Assembly (NCBI RefSeq): GCF_050279675.1
Contig: NZ_JBNNUK010000001.1
Coordinates: 62,001-126,000, forward strand
Reading direction: 5' to 3'
Length of the DNA stretch: 64,000 nucleotides
DNA from: Viridibacillus sp050279675
GTDB lineage: Bacteria > Bacillota > Bacilli > Bacillales_A > Planococcaceae
Shown here: positions 26,119 through 34,446 of the stretch, one piece after another
Layout of the letters: each line of letters opens with the position of its first letter
Numbering within the stretch: the stretch's first letter is position 1
The notes under the pieces: model-generated
Databases searched by the model: none
What the model was told of the DNA's origin: nothing
The model's input: the letters and a program-made list of their open reading frames with translations, nothing else
Program-made: the position numbers and the translations under genes

Positions 26119-26147
26119 TTGCGTAATTACTCATTCCAGAATAAGAT
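26119..26147 (+). promoter_or_regulatory. ssbB core promoter
   Basis: TTGCGT (26119-26124), 17-base spacer, TAAGAT (26142-26147), just downstream of the ComK-type boxes. Divergence from consensus fits an activated promoter. Confidence 0.5.
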
Positions 26148-26179
26148 GAACTTACATTCAAGCAAAAGGAGGTGAGACA

Positions 26180-26623
26180 TTGAATCAAGTTTCGTTAGTA
26201 GGAAGGATTACAAAGGATCCTGAACTAAGAAAGTTACATGAAGGGAAGGTTCAAACTAACTTTATTCTTGCTGTAAATCGAAACTACAAAAATCAAAACG
26301 GAGAAATAGAAGCTGATTTCATCTTCTGTACAGCATGGGGAAGGCTGGCAGATAACGTTGTGAAGTATTGTGGCAAAGGATCACTAATAGGGGTTAGTGG
26401 CCGCGTACAATCACGCTCTTATCAAAAGGAGGATGGCAAAAGAATCTATATAACGGAAGTCATTGGAGAGGACGTCCGTTTTCTCGTTTTGAAAGACAGG
26501 GAAGGTAGACATGAACAAGTCGCTTCAGAAGCGGGTCTAACGACACGACAAGCATCTGTAGCAGAATTCACAAAAGAATTTCATTTACCTAATACTGAAA
26601 AAGAAAAATTACCGATTGTTTAA
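26180..26623 (+). CDS. ssbB: SsbB, competence-type single-stranded DNA-binding protein
   Basis: OB-fold SSB that protects incoming single strands during transformation. The fold signature is intact: NQVSLVGRITKDPELRKL, TNFILAVNR, DFIFCTAWGRLADNVVKYC and GVSGRVQSRSY. At 147 residues it ends LPNTEKEKLPIV and lacks the acidic DDDLPF-type tip of replicative SsbA, as expected for SsbB. TTG start at 26180, seven bases after AAAGGAGGTGAGA. Confidence 0.88.
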   Translation: MNQVSLVGRITKDPELRKLHEGKVQTNFILAVNRNYKNQNGEIEADFIFCTAWGRLADNVVKYCGKGSLIGVSGRVQSRSYQKEDGKRIYITEVIGEDVRFLVLKDREGRHEQVASEAGLTTRQASVAEFTKEFHLPNTEKEKLPIV

Positions 26624-26880
26624 TCCATATCCCTATTGGAAGACCGCACCAATAGGTCCATAATTTCTTAATTGAATTACCAAATAATCTACCACCTTAC
26701 AAGGAGAATGTTTCATAGATTATGGTATTAACATCGGATCAAGCAATTGGGCTCGACCACGGATGAAGCAGTAAAAGTAATGATAAATCATTGCATTGCA
26801 ATTTCATCTATCTGGGAAGGGGAAGTAAGAAGTAGAAATAACGATAGTATGTGAATAAGATCTAACGGGAGAGATCAAAA
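26624..26880. other. intergenic region after ssbB with possible gene remnants
   Basis: A weak hairpin CCTATTGG/CCAATAGG (26632-26656) follows ssbB. Beyond it, AAGGAG at 26701 precedes very short frames, and a frame reading GSTTDEAVKVMINHCIAISS then continues without its own start, as though a small gene had suffered frameshifts. I cannot name it. Confidence 0.3.
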
Positions 26881-26910
26881 AAAATCCGGCTATCATCATA
26901 GCCGGATTTT
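26881..26910. terminator. bidirectional terminator at the end of ywqA
   Basis: AAAATCCGGCTAT (26881-26893) pairs with ATAGCCGGATTTT (26898-26910). A-rich on the left and T-rich on the right, so it serves the minus-strand helicase gene and can stop plus-strand reading too. Confidence 0.92.
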
Positions 26911-26922
26911 ATCGATAATAAT

Positions 26923-29700
26923 TTAGTTAAAATTGAATGACAATAGATCTAGGATTTCTTCGTCTTTTAGTTCAGTAATCCACTGACTTGATTGGATGAG
27001 ATCTTCTGATAATGCTTGTTTTTCAGTTAATAGTGTATCGATTTTCTCTTCAATAGTTCCTGTCGTGATGAACTTATGGACATGTACAAATTGAGTTTGC
27101 CCAATACGGTATGCACGGTCTGTCGCTTGGTTTTCCACTGCAGGATTCCACCAGCGGTCAGCATGTAGAACGTGATTGGCTGCCGTTAAGTTTAGACCGG
27201 TCCCACCTGCTTTTAAAGACAAGATGAAAATAGGGAATTCACCTTTTTGGAATGATTCAACGAAATGATCGCGCTGTTGCTTAGGCATACTTCCTGTTAA
27301 AAACGGCACATCTATATCATAAATTTCAGAGAAACAATGTTGTAGTAAGTGGCCCATACCGATATACTGTGTGAAAATTAAGCATTGCTCATTATTACTG
27401 GCAATTTCAGAGCCAAGTGTTACAAGGCGATCTAACTTTTCTGAACGCGGAAGCATATCCACTGCATTATCAAATGGTTCTTTTAAATACAGAGCGGGGT
27501 GATTACATAACTGCTTTAACTTACTAAGCATTTTCAAAATCAAACCCTTACGTTCAAAGCCAGTTAATGTTTCGAGCTTGTGCATTGTTTCTTGGATAAA
27601 GCTTTCGTAAAGCACAGCCTGTTCTTGTGTTAATGGACAGTATTCAAGCTGTTCAAGCTTATCAGGTAAATTCAGCATTAGTGCAGGATCCTGCTTCGTT
27701 CTACGTAATAGGAATGGTTGGATTTTTTTACGTAATTTTTGCTTATGAGCTTCAGAATCATCACGCTCAATCGGAGCTATATAATCTTCTTGGAAGCGAC
27801 GAATGCTTCCTAAGTAACCTTTGTATATAAAGTCGAAAATAGCCCATAGCTCGGACAAGCGGTTTTCAACAGGTGTCCCTGTTAATGCAATATGATGTTC
27901 ACCATTCAACTTACGAATCGCTCTAGATTGCTTTGTTTGCATATTTTTTATATTTTGAGCTTCATCAAGTGCAATACAAGCCCAATTCAATTTTTCAAGG
28001 CTATCTGCATCTTGTGTAACAGTTCCGTACGTTGTCAACACAACTTGAGGGGATTGCTCTTTTAAATAACTAACTAGTGATTCTTCTTTCAAACGACCTG
28101 CACCATAATGTAAGTAAACCTCTAAAGAAGGGGCAAATCGTTCAAGTTCTTTTTGCCAGTTGCCTAAAACAGAAGTTGGGCAAATGATTAGAGTCGGTGG
28201 CTTTTCCTCTTCATAGACATGACATAAATAGGAGATAAGCTGAACCGTTTTGCCGAGTCCCATATCATCAGCTAAACAAGCTCCAAACTGCTGGTTACGC
28301 ATGAATGTCAGCCATTCATAACCTTCCTGTTGATAAGGACGTAAAGAAGCTTGTAGCTTATCTGATACAGGAACAGACGGCAAACCTTTTTTATCTTGTA
28401 GCTTTTTCACATAGTCCTTCAATGACTTCTGAATTTCAAATTGGAAGAATGGATCATCCGCAGAATCATCCTCATCCTCTTCCACTGGTACAACAAGTTC
28501 TTCAGGCAACTCCTGGAATAGCAGATCACGAACGGTCCAATTTTCATTTTCAGCTTTATCCATTAGTTTACGGATCTCTTGCATCCAAGCCGCATCCACC
28601 CGTACCCATTCTGTACCAGCACGTATAAATTCACGATTATCATTGACCATTTGTTGAAATTGCTCCATGGTTAGTTCTTGACCGTTCAAGGACAATTTCC
28701 AATTAAACGTCAGAATTTCTTGTAGACCAGCAGCTGATTTATAATTTGAAGCAGTGTTAGCACTAGCTCGTACTTTCACACGAGAATCTTTTATGTCTTT
28801 TAACCAAGCGGGTAAAATGATTTCAAAACCAAGTGCTTGTAGGCGAATAAAATCTGCACGTAAAAACTGTCTAACATCTGCATCCGATAAAGTTAATGAC
28901 AAGAATAAACTGGTATCTGCATTTTCCATATAGTCATGCATATGCAATAAACTAGACATTTGACCTTGTAGCTTTTCTATTCCGTCAGCATGTTGCTTCC
29001 ACTTATCAGGCAGCGCGTTTTCGATTTTCAAAGCGCGCTTGCGCATAGGTGGTGCCCAATAAGTTGCACTTTTTTTCCCACGAATAACGGTCTCTAAAAC
29101 CCAATCCTCAGATAATTCCTCCGGTTCACGTAACCGTAAAGCGACGAAAATTTCATCATGAACATTTTTGGTTGTAATTGGCCATCCGCCATTTCGGAAG
29201 AAAGGTAACAATGGCTGTAAATCTGTAAAACGCAAACCAGCCTCTACCATTTTTTGCATTAATGCATTTTCTAGTAAATTTGCAGCTGTTTCAGCTAATG
29301 GAACCTTTAGCTCCAACTTTTGTTCTTCTTCGTCAAGTGAAATTGAATCCCATAGTCGAGGAGAGTACCAAAAACTAGAGGCTTCATTTGCTGCAGTCAG
29401 CCACTTCGCTGAAGCCATGTCGATACCTTCGTATTGAACAAAAGGATGTTGCTCTTTTTGAGAAAATAATTCAACCATTTCAAGGGGCGTTAACGTAACA
29501 AATTCCTCCGTATGATTAGCCGTTAAACCATAAAAAGTAGCCTCGTAGTGGAAAAAGAGAAAAGGAAGCCATTCATGTGTAAACATTGGTTGTCCATCGG
29601 ATTTAAAAGCTTGCAACGTGAACGACTGATTGGACTCGGTTTGAATGCCAAGCGTGATGGATTTCATGAAAGTAGATGGCACGTTTGAAATAGTTGTCAT
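26923..29700 (-). CDS. ywqA: SNF2-family helicase (YwqA type)
   Basis: A 925-residue Swi2/Snf2-like ATPase. The N-terminal half is a bacterial SNF2-associated region; the motor starts near residue 465 with motif I LADDMGLGKTVQL, motif II DEAQNIKN near residue 577, TGTPVENRLSELWAIFDF, and the helicase C-terminal motif VENQATDRAYRIGQTQ. Such proteins translocate on double-stranded DNA and remodel protein-DNA complexes. It overlaps the stop of the SWIM protein gene by four bases (ATGA), a linkage also seen for ywqB-ywqA in B. subtilis, so the two likely act together. Confidence 0.93.
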   Translation of the reverse strand: MTTISNVPSTFMKSITLGIQTESNQSFTLQAFKSDGQPMFTHEWLPFLFFHYEATFYGLTANHTEEFVTLTPLEMVELFSQKEQHPFVQYEGIDMASAKWLTAANEASSFWYSPRLWDSISLDEEEQKLELKVPLAETAANLLENALMQKMVEAGLRFTDLQPLLPFFRNGGWPITTKNVHDEIFVALRLREPEELSEDWVLETVIRGKKSATYWAPPMRKRALKIENALPDKWKQHADGIEKLQGQMSSLLHMHDYMENADTSLFLSLTLSDADVRQFLRADFIRLQALGFEIILPAWLKDIKDSRVKVRASANTASNYKSAAGLQEILTFNWKLSLNGQELTMEQFQQMVNDNREFIRAGTEWVRVDAAWMQEIRKLMDKAENENWTVRDLLFQELPEELVVPVEEDEDDSADDPFFQFEIQKSLKDYVKKLQDKKGLPSVPVSDKLQASLRPYQQEGYEWLTFMRNQQFGACLADDMGLGKTVQLISYLCHVYEEEKPPTLIICPTSVLGNWQKELERFAPSLEVYLHYGAGRLKEESLVSYLKEQSPQVVLTTYGTVTQDADSLEKLNWACIALDEAQNIKNMQTKQSRAIRKLNGEHHIALTGTPVENRLSELWAIFDFIYKGYLGSIRRFQEDYIAPIERDDSEAHKQKLRKKIQPFLLRRTKQDPALMLNLPDKLEQLEYCPLTQEQAVLYESFIQETMHKLETLTGFERKGLILKMLSKLKQLCNHPALYLKEPFDNAVDMLPRSEKLDRLVTLGSEIASNNEQCLIFTQYIGMGHLLQHCFSEIYDIDVPFLTGSMPKQQRDHFVESFQKGEFPIFILSLKAGGTGLNLTAANHVLHADRWWNPAVENQATDRAYRIGQTQFVHVHKFITTGTIEEKIDTLLTEKQALSEDLIQSSQWITELKDEEILDLLSFNFN

Positions 29701-31268
29701 AGCTTTAGGTTTCCTTTCTCGATTTCTTCTTGTAAAGCTCGTAATCGTTTATATTGTTGTCGAAGTGTTTCGACATATTGATTCCAATATTCATTTTTTG
29801 CACTTTTCTTCGCCGCAGACTTCATTTTCTTCCAAACTCGGACGGCTTGTTTATAATGTTGTCTCGATTTTTGAGAAACTTCTTCTAATGCAAGTGCATG
29901 ATAAAGAGGAAGTAGAACTTCAGGTTTATACTCCAATACATCCTTCACACCACATAACTCCAAATAAGCTAATGAAGAAGGGAAGCGATGATGCAGAGCA
30001 GCCCATTCTAAATAACGTTCCTTTTCAATCAAATAATGTGAAAAAGGTTGCATGCCATACATACCAGAAGCTGTAAAGAGTAACTCTGCCTCTTCATCAG
30101 TTAAATCTATTTTTGAACAAAGACGATTAAAAGTATTGACGAAATTAGAACGATACCTCGTTGCTAGCCAACTATTGATGAATTCATCTAACAGCGGAAG
30201 CATCGAACGCAAAATCATTTGTAACGCTTCTGAATCCTCATTGCGGTCTGCAAAATGAGCTAGATCAAGCCATACTAATAACTCATCGACTTTAATTTGT
30301 GCCAATGATTGTTGTAAATCATCATACTTTTTCAGCATAAGGAAGAACATAGCTCGGATGCTTTCTACATTTACATCACTCGAAAAGTCTTTTTCTGCTC
30401 GAAGCATATCAAGTTCAAGCTCACGTCGCTTTTTCTCATTAAACATTGACTCCCAAAACAATGTGTAAATGTACAAACGCTCTTCAAAATAGCCTTCCTG
30501 TTTTACAAGGAAATAATGCGTCATTTGTTGCAATGTATCATAGAACGGATCCGTCGCAAAAAGACGAGATTTACTAGCAGTTAAGCGAATATAATCTTTT
30601 AATGCCTGGCTTTCTTGCTCGATAAAATTGATCATATAGGAGCGCGCTGACTCATTAGCTGGATGTAGGTGCTTCCAAGTATGAGATAGAAGTGCCATAT
30701 GCGTAAATAATTGATATAAACTGCGCCATTCACGTTCTAATGGCGTATGTTTTGCAATCTGAGACTGCATATCAGCGAAAATACTCTCAATTAAATAAGG
30801 GTTTAATGATTGTTGATTATATAAATTCACTTTGTAAATATTCTCTACAAGCTTAAGCCAACTTTCAGGCGTACGCTCATCTTTAAATAAAGAAAGCTGA
30901 TTTAACTTCTGAGAACGGAAATTCTCGAGCCAACCAGACAGTGAATCAACATATTGATATAACACGAACATCGCCGCTAATTTATGGCGGCACCATTTCT
31001 TATTACGACAATCGCATGTAAATAAATCATCGTTTATATATAACGTTGCCGTAGCAGGAGTAGCATCCTGCACAACAAAATGAAGTATATTAAGTACTTC
31101 ACTATATGAGGAAATTTTCACATAGTTATGGCGTGCTAAAAAAGCTGCTCTTCTGACAAGCTCTTCATCCTCGGGAACTGATGAATTCAGCTCTAATTCA
31201 ATTGCAGCCATATTATTGCGAATAGCATCTTCATATTTTTTGGCAATTTCTGAAATATTTGTATTCAT
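29697..31268 (-). CDS. ywqB: SWIM zinc-finger protein (YwqB type)
   Basis: 523 residues, mainly helical. The SWIM motif C-x-C-xn-C-x-H is FTCDCRNKKWCRHKL with Cys85, Cys87, Cys93 and His95; it sits near the N-terminus behind a short beta segment, as in YwqB. SWIM domains bind DNA or protein and commonly accompany SNF2 helicases. Translationally coupled to ywqA downstream. The likely promoter has TATAAT near 31302 on the minus strand with a poor -35. Confidence 0.88.
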   Translation of the reverse strand: MNTNISEIAKKYEDAIRNNMAAIELELNSSVPEDEELVRRAAFLARHNYVKISSYSEVLNILHFVVQDATPATATLYINDDLFTCDCRNKKWCRHKLAAMFVLYQYVDSLSGWLENFRSQKLNQLSLFKDERTPESWLKLVENIYKVNLYNQQSLNPYLIESIFADMQSQIAKHTPLEREWRSLYQLFTHMALLSHTWKHLHPANESARSYMINFIEQESQALKDYIRLTASKSRLFATDPFYDTLQQMTHYFLVKQEGYFEERLYIYTLFWESMFNEKKRRELELDMLRAEKDFSSDVNVESIRAMFFLMLKKYDDLQQSLAQIKVDELLVWLDLAHFADRNEDSEALQMILRSMLPLLDEFINSWLATRYRSNFVNTFNRLCSKIDLTDEEAELLFTASGMYGMQPFSHYLIEKERYLEWAALHHRFPSSLAYLELCGVKDVLEYKPEVLLPLYHALALEEVSQKSRQHYKQAVRVWKKMKSAAKKSAKNEYWNQYVETLRQQYKRLRALQEEIEKGNLKL

Positions 31269-31596
31269 ACATTCCGCTCCTGAAAAAAATCGTTCCTTTC
31301 ATTATACGGCTATTTCAGGTCATCCGTAAATGCATAAGGACAGTCTTTATTTTTTTATATAACTAATCAAACAAGAATAATATTATATTTCCTGAAAATA
31401 AGCGGCTATAAGCATACTGTATGAATTGATAAATAGTGAAGAAAGTCTGGTTTTATTAAAAAAAAACATCTAAATCATGAAGAAACTCAATAAAACAGGG
31501 TACTTTTTCATTATGTTATTGAATTCTTAAGAGAATAATGTGAGAATGTATATAACTAAATATTGGAATAAATAATAATATTAGGAAGGTGATTGA
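31269..31596. other. AT-rich divergent intergenic region
   Basis: Holds the promoter of ywqB on the minus strand and presumably one for the small plus-strand genes. Repeated short A and T runs but no clear operator, RNA gene or reading frame. Confidence 0.4.
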
Positions 31597-31935
31597 TTGG
31601 CACGTTATATGATTCGAATTCCTGATTTTAGATCATCCATACATTCAGTTAAATCTTTTAAATGGTATTTAGTTTATGCACCTAAAAACCGATCTAAAAA
31701 GGTCATCATTTCTTCTGAGGGAAGTTATGAAGAACGCCACGACGTTTACATTGATAATCACTTTTTCGATACAGTTAGTGTAGACTTAACCCGGAACCAT
31801 ATTTTACTACATCAACGAAGAATATCATACGAGCAAAGCGAGGAGAATTTAAAAGCTTTATTAACCACTATTTATGTAATCGCTGAGCCGAATACTTTTT
31901 ATTTTTTTACATATGGAAGGAAGAAAAAGAGCTAA
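31597..31935 (+). CDS. hypothetical 112-residue protein
   Basis: Not recognised. Small soluble protein, predicted mostly beta (FKWYLVYAP, KVIISSEGSYEE, FFDTVSVDL) with a helix near the end and a lysine-rich tail (GRKKKS). TTG start at 31597 preceded by AGGAAGGTGAT. Downstream 100 bases later is an IDEAL-domain gene in the same direction; both may be regulated together. The ribosome binding site and protein-like composition support a real gene. Confidence 0.65.
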   Translation: MARYMIRIPDFRSSIHSVKSFKWYLVYAPKNRSKKVIISSEGSYEERHDVYIDNHFFDTVSVDLTRNHILLHQRRISYEQSEENLKALLTTIYVIAEPNTFYFFTYGRKKKS

Positions 31936-32044
31936 ATTCTAGAAGGCAAAAGAAATTTGTTCTTTTGCTTTTTATCTGCACTAAATGAGCATATAATGGT
32001 ACCATATAAATAATCTGAAAATTCTATAAAAAGGAGTGGCTTAC

Positions 32045-32497
32045 ATGTTACATGTACGAAGAATGGAACCTTTTTATACTAAGAAAGAGGGGAATCGACT
32101 AAAGTTAGTATTTGCTTATCAATATTTCTCCATTACCAAAGAAGATGAGCTATATCATTTTGTCCCAGTAGAGGGCAAGGAAATCATTATTAATCTAAAT
32201 AATTTACAAATTGAAAACTTATCTGAAGTATTTGTTTTCCAAAAAGGTAGTCGCTTCATACGCTTACCGTTGTATCAATTGCTAACCATATCTAACATCC
32301 ATGATCATCTGAAAATTATTTACGACTCCCTTGAGCTGAGTAAGGAAAAGGGCAAAACAGAGCAATTCATTAGTACTAATAAGGAAGTAGTAGACCTAAT
32401 CACTCAACTTGAAAAGGACAACAAACTTCGCCTTATAGATCATGCACTTGCTGTTCGAGATGAAAATTTATTTATCACACTAACACACAAACTATAG
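32045..32497 (+). CDS. IDEAL-domain protein
   Basis: 150 residues. The C-terminal segment with LIDHALAVRDENLFITLTHK fits the short IDEAL domain found at the ends of several Bacillus proteins such as YpiB; the N-terminal part (FYTKKEGNRLKLVFAYQYF) is not recognised. ATG 32045 follows AAAAGGAGTGGC; a GTG at 32036 lies in the ribosome binding site. Role unknown, possibly protein-protein contact. A terminator follows. Confidence 0.6.
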   Translation: MLHVRRMEPFYTKKEGNRLKLVFAYQYFSITKEDELYHFVPVEGKEIIINLNNLQIENLSEVFVFQKGSRFIRLPLYQLLTISNIHDHLKIIYDSLELSKEKGKTEQFISTNKEVVDLITQLEKDNKLRLIDHALAVRDENLFITLTHKL

Positions 32498-32543
32498 CAT
32501 CGTACTAACGGAGGATTATCAATTGAATAACCAAACCACATAG

Positions 32544-32580
32544 AAAGCACCTATCATTAATAAAACGATAGGTGCTTTTA
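32544..32580 (+). terminator. terminator after the IDEAL-domain gene
   Basis: AAAGCACCTATC (32544-32555) pairs perfectly with GATAGGTGCTTT (32567-32578) followed by a short T run. Confidence 0.8.
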
Positions 32581-32588
32581 ACTTGCCC

Positions 32589-32696
32589 TCAATGTGTTAA
32601 TACATATACAAAAATAATTAAAAGTGCTATAAAAACCCCAAATGCATTAATTACAAAATCGTAGAAATCCAATTTCACATTTTTTTTCTTTTCCAA
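32589..32696 (-). CDS. 35-residue single-pass membrane protein
   Basis: A minus-strand frame of 35 codons: a charged start EKKKNVKLDFYDF followed by one membrane helix (VINAFGVFIALLIIFVYVL, about residues 14-33). The TTG start at 32696 is ten bases after AAAGGGG, a good ribosome binding site. The arrangement of positive residues inside and a clean helix make it a likely real small membrane protein. It faces the terminator of the IDEAL gene. I do not recognise a family. Confidence 0.55.
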   Translation of the reverse strand: MEKKKNVKLDFYDFVINAFGVFIALLIIFVYVLTH

Positions 32697-32796
32697 TTCA
32701 ATACATCCCCTTTCGATGAATACCAGTAATAGTTATATAAAGCTTTGACAAATCACTTAAACTTTAAACACATAAACTAGAATTATAATTTCCTTA

Positions 32797-32823
32797 TAAA
32801 GGAATAAATGTAAAGGTCGATAT
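32797..32823 (+). promoter_or_regulatory. sigma-D promoter of the flagellin gene
   Basis: TAAA (32797-32800), 15-base spacer, GTCGATAT (32816-32823), one mismatch from the sigma-D consensus TAAA-N15-GCCGATAT. Transcription would begin near 32830, which decides the flagellin start codon. Confidence 0.75.
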
Positions 32824-32852
32824 AAATGAAAAACACAAAAGGACTGAGGGGT

Positions 32853-33692
32853 ATGAGGATAGGAAATTGGTATTCACAAGGACTCTCTATATTAAAAAGT
32901 ATGAATAACAACTGGAATATGGCGAGTAAAGCACTCGAACGCCTATCAACAGGTTATCGTATTAATCGAGCTGGTGACGATCCTGCAGGTCTAGCCATTT
33001 CAGAGAAGATGCGTGCACAGATTCGTGGACTCAACATGGCCAGTAAGAACATTCAGGATGGTATTGGAATGATCCAAACAGCCGAAGGAGCACTAAACGA
33101 AACACACGCTATGCTTCAGCGTATGCGAGAACTCTCAATTCAAGCCTCAAATGATACATTAACCGACGAAGATCGTCGTCAACTGGACCTAGAATTCCAA
33201 GAGCTAAAAAAAGAAATTACAAGAACATCAACAGACACCGAATTCAATACAAAAAAGCTACTCAACGGCAGTGCATCAAAAGATCCTTTGAAAATTCAAG
33301 CAGGTGCAAACGCAGGTCAGACTATCGACATATACATTAACGATATGAGCGGCGCAAGCCTCGACATGGACGGACTATCTATTGATACCAGAGAGAATGC
33401 TGAATCAGCCATCTCTAAACTTGATGCAGCGATCAACAAAGTCTCCAGCGAACGCTCACGCCTAGGAGCTTACCAAAATCGTCTCGAACATGCCTACAAC
33501 AACTCAGTCAACATGGCAGAAAACTTAACCGCTGCTGAATCCCGCATCCGTGATACAGACATGGCCCAAGAAATGATGAACTTCGTCAAAGCCAACATAC
33601 TCCAACAAGCAGCCCAATACGCCTTAAGCCTACACATCCAAAGAGCCCAATCCATCTTAGAACTACTACGCCCACCCAATCCAAAACGCTAA
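32853..33692 (+). CDS. flagellin-like protein, atypical
   Basis: 279 residues, only the conserved D0/D1 ends with almost no middle domain. N-terminal part: LERLSTGYRINRAGDDPAGL and AISEKMRAQIRGLNMASKN; C-terminal part: NMAENLTAAESRIRDTDMAQ then EMMNFVKANILQQAAQYAL. The first 20 residues (MRIGNWYSQGLSILKSMNNN) and the last (HIQRAQSILELLRPPNPKR, six residues beyond the usual LLR end) differ from standard Hag, so it may be a minor filament or special-purpose flagellin. ATG 32853 is chosen because the sigma-D promoter would start RNA at about 32830 and AAAGGA lies nine bases upstream; ATG 32826 is rejected. Confidence 0.88.
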   Translation: MRIGNWYSQGLSILKSMNNNWNMASKALERLSTGYRINRAGDDPAGLAISEKMRAQIRGLNMASKNIQDGIGMIQTAEGALNETHAMLQRMRELSIQASNDTLTDEDRRQLDLEFQELKKEITRTSTDTEFNTKKLLNGSASKDPLKIQAGANAGQTIDIYINDMSGASLDMDGLSIDTRENAESAISKLDAAINKVSSERSRLGAYQNRLEHAYNNSVNMAENLTAAESRIRDTDMAQEMMNFVKANILQQAAQYALSLHIQRAQSILELLRPPNPKR

Positions 33693-33718
33693 AGCCCAGC
33701 TTAACAGCGGGCTTTTTA
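33692..33718 (+). terminator. flagellin gene terminator
   Basis: AAAGCCC (33692-33698) pairs with GGGCTTT (33710-33716), followed by T residues. The repeat array begins 19 bases later. Confidence 0.8.
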
Positions 33719-33736
33719 TTTTTGGGGAATGGTGGT

Positions 33737-34234
33737 AAGTAGCGCTAAAGGGAGATTGAGTGGAGCTAGAGTGATCTTGAGTAGGGCCAAAGAGAGCCCG
33801 AGTAGCGCTAAAGAGAGGCCGAGTAGAGCTAAAGAGGTCTCGAGTAGCGCTAAAGAGAGGCCGAGTAGCGCCAAAGAGAGCGAGTAGAGCTAAAGAGGTC
33901 TTGAGTAGGGCCAAAGAGAGGCCGAGTAGCGCCAAAGAGAGGCCGAGTAGAGCTAAAGTGATCTTGAGTAGGGCCAAAGAGAGCTCGAGTAGAGCCAAAG
34001 AGAGGCCGAGTAGCGCTAAAGGGGCCTTGAGTAGGGCCAAAGAGAGGCCGAGTAGCGCCAAAGAGAGCGAGTAGCGCTAAAGAGGTCTTGAGTAGGGCCA
34101 AAGAGAGGCCGAGTAGAGCTAAAGTGATCTTGAGTAGGGCCAAAGAGAGCTCGAGTAGAGCCAAAGAGAGCGAGTAGCGCTAAAGAGGTCTTGAGTAGGG
34201 CCAAAGAGAGCCCGAGTAGCGCTAAAGAGTCTCG
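33737..34234 (+). repeat. tandem array R1 of 21/19-bp repeats
   Basis: Twenty-four consecutive units without gaps. Each is a 14-base core GAGTAG(C/A/G)GC(C/T)AAAG followed by 7 variable bases (AGAGGCC, AGGTCTT, TGATCTT, AGAGCTC and similar); three units (33863, 34050, 34153) have 5 variable bases instead, giving 19. Only the first two units carry core mismatches. GC-rich against an AT-rich background. Every unit points the same way as the upstream flagellin gene. Not CRISPR: the spacers are few, short and reused. Confidence 0.95.
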
Positions 34235-34284
34235 AACAACAGCAAATCTACCATAATCGCTGTATAAAGTAATATACATATAAA

Positions 34285-34391
34285 TTGCATAAAAATGAAT
34301 AAAAATACGAAAAAACTATTAAAATATGAATAAAACATCTAAAAAACTTATAAAATATTTATTTTTATGTAGACGAATGAATAAAAATAAA
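34285..34391 (+). promoter_or_regulatory. ArgR-box-like repeats upstream of the amino-acid transporter
   Basis: ATGAATAAAA recurs three times: AAATGAATAAAAATACGA (34293-34310), ATATGAATAAAACATCTA (34324-34341), CGAATGAATAAAAATAAA (34374-34391), plus an overlapping TTGCATAAAAATGAA (34285-34299). They resemble the B. subtilis ArgR box CATGAATAAAAATKCAAK. This points to arginine control of the transporter that follows. Confidence 0.55.
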
Positions 34392-34446
34392 CTATACTTC
34401 ATTTTATCAACTTATTCTAAAAATTAAATGAAGTGAGGTATATATT

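Noticed and set aside
32826..32852. Flagellin start at ATG 32826
   Set aside because: It lies before the transcription start expected from the sigma-D promoter; ATG 32853 has AAAGGA at the right distance.
33666..34279. Several minus-strand frames with LALLGLS-like heptapeptide repeats in R1
   Set aside because: 21-base units give seven-residue repeats in every frame; frames overlap the flagellin terminator and lack start signals.
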